Positions 36,137-44,578 of a stretch of DNA of 64,000 bases are shown here, one piece after another. A model generated the notes under the pieces. It had not been told where the DNA came from, made no database searches, and saw only the letters and a program-made list of their open reading frames with translations. Position numbers and translations under genes: made by a program. Every line of letters begins with the position of its first letter. Position 1 is the first letter of the stretch. This stretch comes from Actinomadura luteofluorescens. Lineage in GTDB: Bacteria > Actinomycetota > Actinomycetes > Streptosporangiales > Streptosporangiaceae. The DNA lies in the NCBI RefSeq assembly GCF_013409365.1, contig NZ_JACCBA010000001.1, forward strand, positions 4,588,001-4,652,000, written 5' to 3'.

Positions 36137-36880
36137 GTGAGCACCAGGCCCGGAGAGGCTGATCTCGAGGCGCCGGAGTTCGAAGCGGCCTTCCTGTTGG
36201 TGGACATCCGGGGCTTCAGCCGGATCGTGTACGAACTGGGTCCTCACAACCCCAGGCGCGCCGGAGTCCTGGCCCGCAGCTTCTGGTCGAAGGTGGAGCC
36301 GATCGCCAAGTCCCTCGGTGGTGACATCTACGCCTGGCAGGGCGACTGCCTCCTGGTCGCCTACCGGGGGACTCCCCGCGAACGGGCTCTCCGTGCCCTC
36401 AAGACAGCGCAGGAGGCGCACGCGGTGGCGTGGCAGGACCTCGTGCCCCAGTGCTGGGAACTGCTCACGGAAGCCGCGCACGAAGTGCAGTACGCCGGCA
36501 CGGGGCAGCCTCCCAGCCGGGCCACCCAGTTCGCCGTGTCCAGCGCGATCTCCGACGGTTCCGTCGCCGTCGTCCCCCGCTCGGACGGGAGGCGGTACAC
36601 CGAGGAGCTGACCGGCGACACCGTCAATCTGGTCTTCTCCATCACCAAGGCGGTCCCTCCCTGGCATATCGGCGTGACGAAGCCGGTGTACGAGCAACTG
36701 AAGGGCGACGAGTCCACCAAGGCCCTGGTGGACCAGTGGACGGAGCGCTCTCTCCTCCTGTGCGGCGCCCTCAGGGAGATCGCTTCGGTCAAGCTGCCGA
36801 TGCTCGACAGTCCCGTACCGGACATCAAGGGATCGACGCCCTCCACCTCCCGGCCGAACATCTCCTCGGTGCCCGCCTGA
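36137..36880 (+). CDS. Class III nucleotide cyclase homologue with altered active site
   Basis: A 247-residue soluble protein with one class III cyclase homology domain (residues ~15-185) and a ~60-residue C-terminal extension. Both metal-binding Asp are present: D23 in VDIRGFS and D70 in WQGDCLLVAY, 47 residues apart as expected. The base-specifying Lys position (four before D70) is Ala66. The partner Asp position is Glu157. The transition-state Asn is kept (N164 in TGDTVN), but the Arg four residues later is Ser168. It may therefore make a non-standard cyclic nucleotide or act as a sensor only. GTG 36137 has AGGAGGAGA just upstream. It is cotranscribed with the membrane protein and lies downstream of a Crp-like regulator that keeps a phosphate-binding cassette. 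Confidence 0.8.
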   Translation: MSTRPGEADLEAPEFEAAFLLVDIRGFSRIVYELGPHNPRRAGVLARSFWSKVEPIAKSLGGDIYAWQGDCLLVAYRGTPRERALRALKTAQEAHAVAWQDLVPQCWELLTEAAHEVQYAGTGQPPSRATQFAVSSAISDGSVAVVPRSDGRRYTEELTGDTVNLVFSITKAVPPWHIGVTKPVYEQLKGDESTKALVDQWTERSLLLCGALREIASVKLPMLDSPVPDIKGSTPSTSRPNISSVPA

Positions 36881-36895
36881 CCCCGCCGTCCGGTA

Positions 36896-38221
36896 TCAGC
36901 GGACGGCGCCGGTGACCAACCAGCGGTCGCCGCGGGCGCGCAGGCTCAGCGTGATCATCCGGGTGAGCATCCACAGGCCGATCGCGCCCCAGAGCCCGGC
37001 GAGGCCCGCGCCCGTCCGGGGGACGAGAAGGGCGGCGGGCAGGAAGACGGCCGTGGCGACCAGCGTCGTCACGGCGAGGTAGGCGCCGTCGCCCGCCCCG
37101 ATCAGGATGCCGTCCAGGACGAACACCACCCCGGCGATCGGTTGCAGCACCGCCACGAGGAGCAGCGAGCCGAGCAGGAGGTTCCGGACGTCGCCGTCGG
37201 AGGTGAACAGGGCGGGCAGCCACGGCCGGACCACGAGGACGGCCAGGCCGAACACGACTCCGCAGCCGACGCCCCACCAGACCATCCGGCGGGTGACGGC
37301 CCGCGTCGCGGTGATGTCGGACGCGCCCAGATAGCGGCCGGTGATGGCCTGGCCGGCGATCGCGATGGCGTCGAGCGCGAACGCCAGCAGCGTCCACACC
37401 TGGAACCCGACCTGGTACGCGGCGATCTCCGGGTCCCCCATGCGCGCCGCGATCGACGTCCCGACGATGAGGACGACGCGCAGCGCCGCCGTCCGTACCA
37501 GCAGCCCGAAACCAGCGGTGGCGGACGTCCGCAACCCGTCCCAGTCGGGACGGACCAAGGCGCCGTGCCGCCGGGCCGCGCGCAGGACCACGGCGACGTA
37601 CACGGCGGCGCTGCCGGTCTGCGCGAGGACGGTCCCCCACGCGGATCCGGCGATCCCCCACCCCATCCCGATGACGAACACCACGTTGAGTAGAAGGTTC
37701 AGCGAGAAGCCGCCGATCGACACGAGCAGGGGCGTGCGCGTGTCCTGGAGGCCGCGCAGAACGCCCGTCCCTGCAAGGACGACCAGCATCGACGGGATTC
37801 CGAACAGGCTCACCCGCAGGTACGTCTCGGCATAGGGCGCCACACCTGGGGACGCTCCGAACGCGTCCACGATCCAGGGGATCAGCGGCCAGCCCGCCGC
37901 GATCAGCACGGCGCCGATGGCGATCGCGAGCCACATGCCGTCGATGCCCTGCCTGATCGCCCCTCGCAGGTCCCCCGCGCCGACTTGGCGGGCCACCCCC
38001 GCGGTCGTCCCGTAGGCGAGGAAGACGCAGAGGTAGACGAGCGTGTTCAGGGCCTGCCCGGCGACCCCGAGCCCGCCCAGCTGCGCGGTGCCGAGATGCC
38101 CGACGATGGCCGAGTCCGACAGCAGGAAGAGGGGTTCGGCGACGAGCGCGCCGAAGGCCGGCACGGCGAGGCGCAGGATCTCGCGGTCGTGCGCGGTCGC
38201 GAGCCGCCGGGGGGTCGTCAT
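36896..38221 (-). CDS. MATE-family efflux transporter (DinF type)
   Basis: A 441-residue protein with 12 hydrophobic helices in two homologous halves. MATE/DinF signatures include LAVPAFGALVAEPLFLLSDSAIVGHLG at the N terminus and ARMGDPEIAAYQVGFQVWTLLAFALDAIAIAGQA in the second half. Such pumps export cationic drugs or metabolites using Na+ or H+; the substrate is unknown. A TAGCCT box ends 7 nt before the ATG. Confidence 0.88.
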   Translation of the reverse strand: MTTPRRLATAHDREILRLAVPAFGALVAEPLFLLSDSAIVGHLGTAQLGGLGVAGQALNTLVYLCVFLAYGTTAGVARQVGAGDLRGAIRQGIDGMWLAIAIGAVLIAAGWPLIPWIVDAFGASPGVAPYAETYLRVSLFGIPSMLVVLAGTGVLRGLQDTRTPLLVSIGGFSLNLLLNVVFVIGMGWGIAGSAWGTVLAQTGSAAVYVAVVLRAARRHGALVRPDWDGLRTSATAGFGLLVRTAALRVVLIVGTSIAARMGDPEIAAYQVGFQVWTLLAFALDAIAIAGQAITGRYLGASDITATRAVTRRMVWWGVGCGVVFGLAVLVVRPWLPALFTSDGDVRNLLLGSLLLVAVLQPIAGVVFVLDGILIGAGDGAYLAVTTLVATAVFLPAALLVPRTGAGLAGLWGAIGLWMLTRMITLSLRARGDRWLVTGAVR

Positions 38222-38228
38222 CGCGCCG

Positions 38229-38234
38229 AGGCTA
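38229..38234 (-). promoter_or_regulatory. -10 box of leaderless MATE promoter
   Basis: TAGCCT on the minus strand, 7 nt before ATG 38221. Confidence 0.5.
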
Positions 38235-38359
38235 CCAGCGTGTAACTCACTAATGAAATAGAAGCCTTACATGGCACCGGAGGGCGCACTTTCTTTCCCG
38301 CACACCCGGTGGACGAGGTTATCGCAGCTCAGTGCGCTGCCTTCGGTGCCGTCCACGAG

Positions 38360-38436
38360 AAATCCACAGAGTTGTCCACAGGTCGTGCACAACCTGGACC
38401 GCGTGTCTGCACAGGTCGTCCACAGGTTTGTCCACA
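38360..38436 (+). promoter_or_regulatory. Cluster of DnaA boxes upstream of dnaB
   Basis: TTGTCCACA occurs perfectly at 38372-38380 and 38428-38436, and TCGTCCACA (one mismatch) at 38416-38424. AAATCCACA (38360-38368) and CGTGCACAA (38384-38392, reverse strand) are weaker. TTGTCCACA is the GC-rich actinobacterial form of the DnaA box. The cluster ends ~125 bp before dnaB. Confidence 0.7.
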
Positions 38437-38559
38437 GCTCGCTTTGCCCGCGGCAGCGTGCCCTCGCGAGAATGTCGGACGCGACAGATAGACGTGGGGT
38501 GAACGGTCGGCGATGGGCGGACGGGGCCGCCGGCCGGCCGCGATGAAGGGGGTGTGGCA

Positions 38560-41500
38560 ATGAGCGTTGCGGATATCGGGCCGCAGGAGCACGAGTTCGA
38601 GCGCACCCCTCCGCACGACATCTCGGCGGAGCAGGGCGTCCTCGGCGGCATGCTGCTCTCCCCGGACGCCATCGCCGAGGTCGTGGAGATGCTGCGCACC
38701 CCCGACTTCTACCGTCCCGCCCACCAGATCATCTACGACGTCATCCTCGATCTCTACGGTCGCGGCGACCCCGCCGACGCGGTCACCGTAGCCGGCGAGC
38801 TCACCAAGAACGGCGAGATCGGCCGCATCGGCGGCGCCCCCTACCTGCACACGCTGATCTCCCTGGTGCCCACCGCGGCCAACGCCGGGTACTACGCCAA
38901 GATCGTCCACGAGCGCTCGATCCTCCGCCGCCTGGTCGAGACCGGCACCCGCATCGTCCAGATGGGCTATGCCGCCGACGGCGCCGACGCCGACGACATC
39001 CTCGACCGCGCCCAGGCCGAGGTCTTCGCCATCGCCGAGAAGCGCGCCGGCGAGGACTATGTCGCGCTGAGCGAGATCATGCCCGGCGCCCTCGACGAGA
39101 TCGAGGCGATCGGCAGCCGCGGCGGCCAGATGGTCGGCTGCCCCACCGGCTTCGCCGACCTGGACGCCCTCACCAACGGCCTGCACCCCGGCCAGATGGT
39201 AGTGGTCGCTGCCCGCCCCGCGATGGGCAAGGCGACTAGTCTGGCTACGCCTCTTCCGACCCCATTTGGCTGGACCACGATGGGGGAAGTGTCCGTTGGT
39301 GATTATCTGATCGGAGCCGATGGAAGGCCTACTCGTGTCGTGGCCGCAACCGACGTCATGCACGGCCGCCCGTGCTACGAGATCGAGTTCTCCGACGGCG
39401 AAGTGATCGTCGCGGACGCCCAGCATCAGTGGCGGACGACGACCCGTGCTGCCCGCCGCCAGAAGAGCGAGAACAGCACGGCCTACTACTGGCCGCGAGA
39501 GGCCGTCAACCGCGTCCGCTGGGCGACGGCGGACGCTAACGAGGGGCCTCGTCAACTCGTCACCCATGGTGAAGCGGTGGCCAAGGTCGGCGCCGAGTTC
39601 AAGCATGCGCTCTACGCGGTCACGCGTGAGCTGGGGCATCGCGGCGAGGCCGACGTGAGCCTCTCCAAGCGCCAGCCCCGCTACGAGTGCACGAGCCTCT
39701 ACCGAGGGCTGCTCGGCCGCGCGGTGCGCCCGAAGAATGCCACGACAACGGCGCAGCACCGTCCCATCAAGACCACCGAAGAGATCGCCGCGACGCTGCG
39801 CTGCGACGGTGACAGCCGCCCCAACCACGCGGTCGAGGTCGCCGCACCGTTCCAACTCCCGAATGTGGACCTACCCGTAGCCCCGTATGTCCTGGGCGCG
39901 TGGCTCGGTGACGGAGACAGCCGGAGTGGCTCTCTCACCTGTTTCGACGAGGAGATCCTCACGGAGATCGAAGCGGCAGGGCAGCCGGTCGTGCGACGCA
40001 AGACGTCTGGGCGGTTCGGTCTGCCCGGCGTCACCACAAAGATCAAGGCCCTCGGTCTCTGGCGGAACAAGCACATTCCTGCGCCTTACCTGCGGGCTTC
40101 GGAGGCGCAACGGCGGGCGCTGCTCGCGGGGATGCTCGACACGGACGGCTATGTCTCGGAGATCGGGCAGGTTCAACTCGGCTTCGTGAACAAGCGGCTC
40201 GCCGATGACGCGCACGAGCTGATCCTCAGCCTCGGCTACCGCGCGACGATGCGGACCAAACGTGTGAAGGGGCGGTCCGAGGAGACATCGACGTTCTACC
40301 GGATCAACTTCACACCTGCGGAGACGGTGTTCCGGTTGCCGCGCAAGGCGGCTCGGCAGCGGGAGTCCGTCCATCCGAAGGCGCAGGTGCGGTACATCGT
40401 CGACGTGCGGCCCGTCGAGAGCGTGCCGGTGCGGTGCGTCCAGGTCGACAACGACGACCACATGTACCTGGCGGGGCGTTCCTGCGTTCCGACGCACAAC
40501 TCGACGCTCGCCCTCGACTTCGCCCGCGCCGCGTCCATCAAGCACGGGCTGACCTCGGCGTTCTTCAGCCTGGAGATGGGCCGCAACGAGATCACGATGC
40601 GCCTGCTGTCCGCGGAGGCGCGGGTGGCGCTGCACGCGATGCGGTCCGGCACCATGCAGGACGAGGACTGGACGCGCCTCGCCCGGCGCATGAGCGAGGT
40701 CGCCGAGGCGCCGCTGTTCATCGACGACTCACCGAACATGTCGATGATGGAGATCCGCGCGAAGTGCCGCCGCCTCAAGCAGCAGCACGACCTGCGCCTG
40801 GTGATCATCGACTACCTGCAACTGATGACGTCGGGCAAGCGCGTCGAGAGCCGCCAGGTCGAGGTCTCGGAGTTCTCCCGCTCGCTGAAGCTCCTCGCCA
40901 AGGAACTGGGCGTCCCGGTCATCGCGCTCTCCCAGCTCAACCGAGGCCCCGAACAGCGAACCGACAAGAAGCCCATGGTCTCCGACCTACGCGAATCGGG
41001 CTGCGTCACGGCCTCGACGCGAATCATGCGTGCGGACACCAACGAAGAGGTCACGATGGGGGAACTCGTGGCGAGCGGCGCGCGCGACGTCCCCGTGTGG
41101 GCGCTGGACGAGCGCTTGAAGTACGTCCCGCGGACCATGACGCATGCCTTCTCCAGCGGACGCAAGGAGGTGTTCCGCGTCAGGTTGGCGTCCGGCAAGG
41201 AGGTCGAGGCGACCGCCAACCATCCGTTCCTCACGTACGGTGGCTGGAAGCCGCTCGGCGAACTGTCCCCCGGCTCACGGGTGGCCGCCGCCAGGCATGT
41301 GCCGCCGCCGATGGAGCCTGTCGCCTGGCCTGAGGCGCGCGTGATCCTTCTTGCGCACCTCATCGGTGACGGGTCCTTCGTCAAGCGCCAGCCGATCCGA
41401 TACGCCAGCAAGGACGAGACATGCCTCGAAGCGGTCGCCCTCGCGGCCGAGCATTTCGGTGTCAAGGCTGTGTGGGACGAATACGAGACCTCCCGAGTCA

Positions 41501-42459
41501 CCACGCTGCGTCTGCCGGCCCCTTATCGCCTAACGCACGGCCGCCGCAATCCGATCGCCGAGTGGCTTGACGATTTGGGGCTGTTCGGGAGGCGTTCGCA
41601 CGAGAAGTTCGTGCCTTCACCGGTGTTCGGCTTGCGTAAAGAGCAGGTGGCGCTTTTTCTCAGGCATCTGTGGGCAACCGACGGCTGTGTGCACTGGGAC
41701 GCCGAGCGCCGGCGGTCCACCGTCTACTACGCATCGACGAGTAGGCGACTGGTGGACGACGTGTCCAGGCTGCTGCTGCGGTTCGGCATCATCTCGCGCG
41801 TGAAGCGCGTCACCAAGGGCGCCTACCGGCCTGGATACCAGCTCCATTTGTACGGCGCGGAGAACCAACTCGCATTCTTCGGAGCCATACGTGTGCACGG
41901 CGCCCGTGGCACAATCGCCTCGCAAGCGGCCGAGCAACTTCGGAACATCCGGTCGAACACCAACCGCGACACCATTCCGCGTGAGGTTTGGGACGATGTT
42001 CGTAAGCTCATCGCGGAGCAGCGGATGACCCACCGAGAGTTCTCCGCGGCGATCGGCACGCAGTTCTCCGGCAGTGCCCTCTGGAAGCGTGCCCCCAGCC
42101 GTGAGCGCCTCAGCCGTGTGGCGACCGTGCTCGACAGCGCCGAGCTGGATTTGCTCTGCACCAACGACGTGTTCTGGGACGAGATCGTCGAGATCGAGAG
42201 CATCGGGGAGCAAGAGGTCTATGACGCCACCGTCATGGGTCTCCACAACTTCATCGCGAACGGCATGGCCCTCCACAACAGCATTGAGCAGGATGCGGAC
42301 ATGGTGATCCTGCTGCACCGGGAGGACGCCTACGAGAAGGAGTCGCCGCGCGCCGGTGAGGCCGACCTGATCGTCGCCAAGCACCGCAACGGCCCCACCG
42401 CCACCGTCACGGTCGCCTTCCAGGGCCACTACAGCCGCTTCGTCGACATGGCCCAGTAA
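38560..42459 (+). CDS. dnaB: Replicative DNA helicase DnaB precursor with two inteins
   Basis: A 1299-residue precursor. Removing the two inteins leaves a 450-residue DnaB, the hexameric helicase of the replication fork. The helicase has the N-terminal primase-interacting domain (PPHDISAEQGVLGGMLLSPDAI), the RecA-like domain with Walker A ARPAMGK/STLALDFARA (split by intein 1), IIDYLQLM as Walker B, and DLRESG/SIEQDADMV (split by intein 2). Both insertions sit in catalytic motifs, so splicing is needed for activity. ATG 38560 has AAGGGGG upstream; GTG 38554 is an alternative. A cluster of DnaA boxes lies upstream. Mycobacterial dnaB genes also host inteins, at the same sites. Confidence 0.95.
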   Translation: MSVADIGPQEHEFERTPPHDISAEQGVLGGMLLSPDAIAEVVEMLRTPDFYRPAHQIIYDVILDLYGRGDPADAVTVAGELTKNGEIGRIGGAPYLHTLISLVPTAANAGYYAKIVHERSILRRLVETGTRIVQMGYAADGADADDILDRAQAEVFAIAEKRAGEDYVALSEIMPGALDEIEAIGSRGGQMVGCPTGFADLDALTNGLHPGQMVVVAARPAMGKATSLATPLPTPFGWTTMGEVSVGDYLIGADGRPTRVVAATDVMHGRPCYEIEFSDGEVIVADAQHQWRTTTRAARRQKSENSTAYYWPREAVNRVRWATADANEGPRQLVTHGEAVAKVGAEFKHALYAVTRELGHRGEADVSLSKRQPRYECTSLYRGLLGRAVRPKNATTTAQHRPIKTTEEIAATLRCDGDSRPNHAVEVAAPFQLPNVDLPVAPYVLGAWLGDGDSRSGSLTCFDEEILTEIEAAGQPVVRRKTSGRFGLPGVTTKIKALGLWRNKHIPAPYLRASEAQRRALLAGMLDTDGYVSEIGQVQLGFVNKRLADDAHELILSLGYRATMRTKRVKGRSEETSTFYRINFTPAETVFRLPRKAARQRESVHPKAQVRYIVDVRPVESVPVRCVQVDNDDHMYLAGRSCVPTHNSTLALDFARAASIKHGLTSAFFSLEMGRNEITMRLLSAEARVALHAMRSGTMQDEDWTRLARRMSEVAEAPLFIDDSPNMSMMEIRAKCRRLKQQHDLRLVIIDYLQLMTSGKRVESRQVEVSEFSRSLKLLAKELGVPVIALSQLNRGPEQRTDKKPMVSDLRESGCVTASTRIMRADTNEEVTMGELVASGARDVPVWALDERLKYVPRTMTHAFSSGRKEVFRVRLASGKEVEATANHPFLTYGGWKPLGELSPGSRVAAARHVPPPMEPVAWPEARVILLAHLIGDGSFVKRQPIRYASKDETCLEAVALAAEHFGVKAVWDEYETSRVTTLRLPAPYRLTHGRRNPIAEWLDDLGLFGRRSHEKFVPSPVFGLRKEQVALFLRHLWATDGCVHWDAERRRSTVYYASTSRRLVDDVSRLLLRFGIISRVKRVTKGAYRPGYQLHLYGAENQLAFFGAIRVHGARGTIASQAAEQLRNIRSNTNRDTIPREVWDDVRKLIAEQRMTHREFSAAIGTQFSGSALWKRAPSRERLSRVATVLDSAELDLLCTNDVFWDEIVEIESIGEQEVYDATVMGLHNFIANGMALHNSIEQDADMVILLHREDAYEKESPRAGEADLIVAKHRNGPTATVTVAFQGHYSRFVDMAQ
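39232..40500 (+). other. Intein 1 (class 3, P-loop site) with LAGLIDADG endonuclease
   Basis: This 423-residue intein interrupts Walker A between GK and S (the DnaB-b site). It begins with Ala (ATSLATPLPTPFGW), not Cys or Ser, and ends VPTHN before Ser. It carries the class 3 triad: Trp67 in block B (DAQHQW), Cys402 in block F (VRCVQVD) and Thr421 in block G. Class 3 inteins start splicing from the block F Cys through a branched intermediate. A two-motif LAGLIDADG homing endonuclease is embedded (VLGAWLGDGD and LLAGMLDTDGY), so the intein may still be mobile. It resembles the first DnaB intein of Mycobacterium smegmatis. Confidence 0.92.
41002..42279 (+). other. Intein 2 (class 1, DLRESG/SIEQD site) with LAGLIDADG endonuclease
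   Basis: This 426-residue intein sits at the DnaB-a site. It starts CVTASTRIM, has block B TANHPF, and ends VMGLHNFIANGMALHN before Ser, the standard class 1 residues (Cys1, His, terminal His-Asn, Ser+1). Endonuclease motifs are LLAHLIGDGSF and FLRHLWATDGCVHW. The first Asp-Gly pair is intact and the second has ATDG, so activity is plausible. Confidence 0.92.
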
Positions 42460-42506
42460 CGCCACGGGCCTGGCTCGCCGGAGAACCGGACGTCCGAGGT
42501 GCTCGC

Positions 42507-42512
42507 TACGGT
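42507..42512 (+). promoter_or_regulatory. -10 box of a leaderless promoter
   Basis: TACGGT ends 6 nt before ATG 42519. Confidence 0.45.
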
Positions 42513-42518
42513 CTCGGC

Positions 42519-42854
42519 ATGATCACCAGTCCCACTGACAGCTGGCGGCAGCTCGGCACCTTCCCCGACGTGTTCCTGGAGCGAGTCGAGCAGGCGCTGC
42601 GCGCTTTCGAAGCCGAGGTGACCGCTCTGGGCGCACCCACCGACCAGGCCGTCATGGCCGCTGTCGAACACGTGGTCGTCGCGCTGAACCAGATCGACGG
42701 CACCGGCGGCCACGACTTCGACACCGTCGACCGCGAAGAACTCTGCGAATACATCGAGGACGCCCTCACCCGGACCGGAATCGACATCGAGGCGCTGGCG
42801 CGCCGACAGGGCATCGACCCGGCCGCGCTCACAGACGAGTGGCGAGACTGGTGA
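42519..42854 (+). CDS. Hypothetical 111-residue acidic protein
   Basis: A soluble, acidic, helical protein (GTFPDVFLERVEQALRAFEAEV, ALNQIDGTGGHDFDTVDREELCEYIEDALTRTG) that ends in EWRDW. The layout slightly recalls the DUF5713 family, but I am not sure. The start follows a TACGGT box by 6 nt. It lies 60 bp after dnaB. Confidence 0.6.
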   Translation: MITSPTDSWRQLGTFPDVFLERVEQALRAFEAEVTALGAPTDQAVMAAVEHVVVALNQIDGTGGHDFDTVDREELCEYIEDALTRTGIDIEALARRQGIDPAALTDEWRDW

Positions 42855-43091
42855 AACCAGCGTTCAGGCCGATCCGACTGGTCGGCTCCACCGGCCCGAA
42901 CGCCTGGGCCCTGGTGTCGGCGCCCCCGCGAAAAGCCCAGGCTGAGCCGGATAAGCCCGGCCGGGGCACCCCTTCTCTCATGTCTGCGCCCCGGCGTCGG
43001 CTCTTCGCGGGTATACCCCTGAGGACAAGAGACTCGTGAGCGCGGTGTGTTCTGGCACCGCCAGATCTCCGTTTCGTGGATGGGGTGCCGA

Positions 43092-43538
43092 ATGATCAGC
43101 GGTGTGGCGCGGCCCGAACCGTTCGGAGTGGCGGCGATCATCACCGACCGTCTCGGGCGGGTGTTGATGCATCTGCGAGACGACCACCCCGGAATCGCAT
43201 GGCCGGGGTACTGGTCGTTGCCGAGCGGTCTCGCCGAGCCGGGAGAGACCGCCGCCGAGGCGATGTCCAGGGAGCTTCACGAGGAGACGGGGCTCAGCAT
43301 CGCCTTGACACAGCGACTGGAGCATCCCAAGGACGCCGAAGGGGACCGTGTTGTGTTCTTCACCGGGTCCTGGGATGGGGATCCCGCGACGATCCCGCTG
43401 ACCGAGGGCGTGAAGCTGGAGTTCTATCCGCTGCCCGGCCTGGCCGATCTGCGGGTTCCGCCGTTTGTCGCTCTGGCGCTGCGGCAACTCCAAGGCAGGG
43501 GGCTGCTTGGAGGTGGGGTGGGGGTGGTTGGTTCCTGA
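43092..43538 (+). CDS. NUDIX hydrolase
   Basis: A 148-residue NUDIX protein with a complete box at residues ~47-69 (GLAEPGETAAEAMSRELHEE, then TGLS), i.e. GX5EX7REUXEEXGU with all catalytic Glu. These enzymes hydrolyse nucleoside diphosphates linked to another group; the substrate is unknown. ATG 43092 follows GGGGTG; ATG 43080 is in frame. A gap of ~240 bp before it contains no other gene. Confidence 0.85.
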   Translation: MISGVARPEPFGVAAIITDRLGRVLMHLRDDHPGIAWPGYWSLPSGLAEPGETAAEAMSRELHEETGLSIALTQRLEHPKDAEGDRVVFFTGSWDGDPATIPLTEGVKLEFYPLPGLADLRVPPFVALALRQLQGRGLLGGGVGVVGS

Positions 43539-43620
43539 GGGGCCGGGTGGGTCTGGCAGCCCGGGGCCGGGTGCCCGGGCTGCACTGTGGGTGGTGGGCG
43601 GTTCGCGCTTTGCCGGGCGG

Positions 43621-44529
43621 TCAGGGCTCAGGGGTGTCGCGGTCGTTGATCTTCTTGTGCGTGGGGGTGCGGAACTCGTCAATGAGGACGGGGTACTGCT
43701 CCGCTCCGTGTCCGGCGGCGATCGAGCGGTCGGCCATCGCCTTGATCAGCTTCGGCAGCCCGGTGTCGACGCCGGCCGCCTCGCTCTCCTCGACCAGGTG
43801 CGCCATCGCCCGCGCGTCGGTCTCCAGGGCCGACACCTCCGCCGGGTAGGCGCCGCGGTCGATCTGCTCGGCGTAGCCCGGGAGCCATCCGGCCACCACG
43901 GTGGCGATCTGCTGCGCGAACGGCGCATATGTCGCGGCGTCGACGCCGGCCGTCCCGAGGAGGGCGGTGCCGTGGAGCCAGGCGTTCAGCACGTTCCACA
44001 TCATGGCCAGGCCGGCCACGTCGTACAGGGACGCGAGCCCGGGGTCCCCGCCGAGGTGGACGACGGTACCGAGCGCGCCGAGCGCCGGCTCGTGCGCGTC
44101 GAAGACCGGTCGCGGCCCGCTGTGCAGGATCACCGCTTCGGCGGTCCCGATCGCCGGTGGGACGGCCATGATGGCGCCGTCCAGGTAGCGGGCGCCGCGC
44201 CGCTCGGCCCATCGGGCGGCTTCGCGGGCCTGGGCCGAACTGCCCGAGGTGAGGTTGACCAGCGTCGTGCCGTCCACCTCGGTGGCGTCGAGTACCTCCT
44301 GCACGGCCTGGTGGTCGGTGAGGCAGATGATCGTCAGGGAGCCGGCCTGGAGCGCGTCGCCGGCCGTCGGCGCCAGTCGTGCGCCTTCGGCCACCAGCCG
44401 CTCGGCCTTGGAGGTCGTGCGATTCCATACGGTCGTGGGATGTCCGGCCTTGAGGAACGCGCCGGCCAGTGCCTGACCCATCAGGCCGAGGCCGATGACC
44501 GTCACGGGGATGTCGGTGTCGTTGTCCAT
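43621..44529 (-). CDS. NADPH-dependent imine reductase-like protein
   Basis: A 302-residue member of the beta-hydroxyacid dehydrogenase/imine reductase group. The N-terminal Rossmann motif is VTVIGLGLMGQALAGAFLKAGHPTTVWNRT, where NRT binds the NADPH phosphate. An NLTSGSSAQAREAARW segment and a long interdomain helix with LYDVAGLAMMWNVLNAW follow. The LYD segment puts Asp at the position where imine reductases carry their catalytic Asp or Tyr. The natural substrate is unknown. It is divergent from a MerR gene and appears to have a MerR-type promoter with a 19-bp spacer. The ATG is 7 nt after TAACGA. Confidence 0.85.
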   Translation of the reverse strand: MDNDTDIPVTVIGLGLMGQALAGAFLKAGHPTTVWNRTTSKAERLVAEGARLAPTAGDALQAGSLTIICLTDHQAVQEVLDATEVDGTTLVNLTSGSSAQAREAARWAERRGARYLDGAIMAVPPAIGTAEAVILHSGPRPVFDAHEPALGALGTVVHLGGDPGLASLYDVAGLAMMWNVLNAWLHGTALLGTAGVDAATYAPFAQQIATVVAGWLPGYAEQIDRGAYPAEVSALETDARAMAHLVEESEAAGVDTGLPKLIKAMADRSIAAGHGAEQYPVLIDEFRTPTHKKINDRDTPEP

Positions 44530-44536
44530 GGCAGCA

Positions 44537-44567
44537 TCGTTAACGTTGATACCGGTCTGAAGGTCAA
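44537..44567 (-). promoter_or_regulatory. MerR-type promoter/operator between imine reductase and merR
   Basis: On the minus strand, TTGACC (44562-44567), a 19-nt spacer and TAACGA (44537-44542). A near-dyad TTGATACC...GGTCAA (44546-44567) fills the spacer. Long spacers with a dyad are the hallmark of promoters untwisted by MerR activators. Confidence 0.7.
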
Positions 44568-44578
44568 GTGAGGATGCG

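Noticed and set aside
38281..38480. oriC at the DnaA-box cluster
   Set aside because: dnaA and dnaN are not here and the cluster is small with no AT-rich unwinding element. In relatives the origin lies between dnaA and dnaN, beyond the trxB end.
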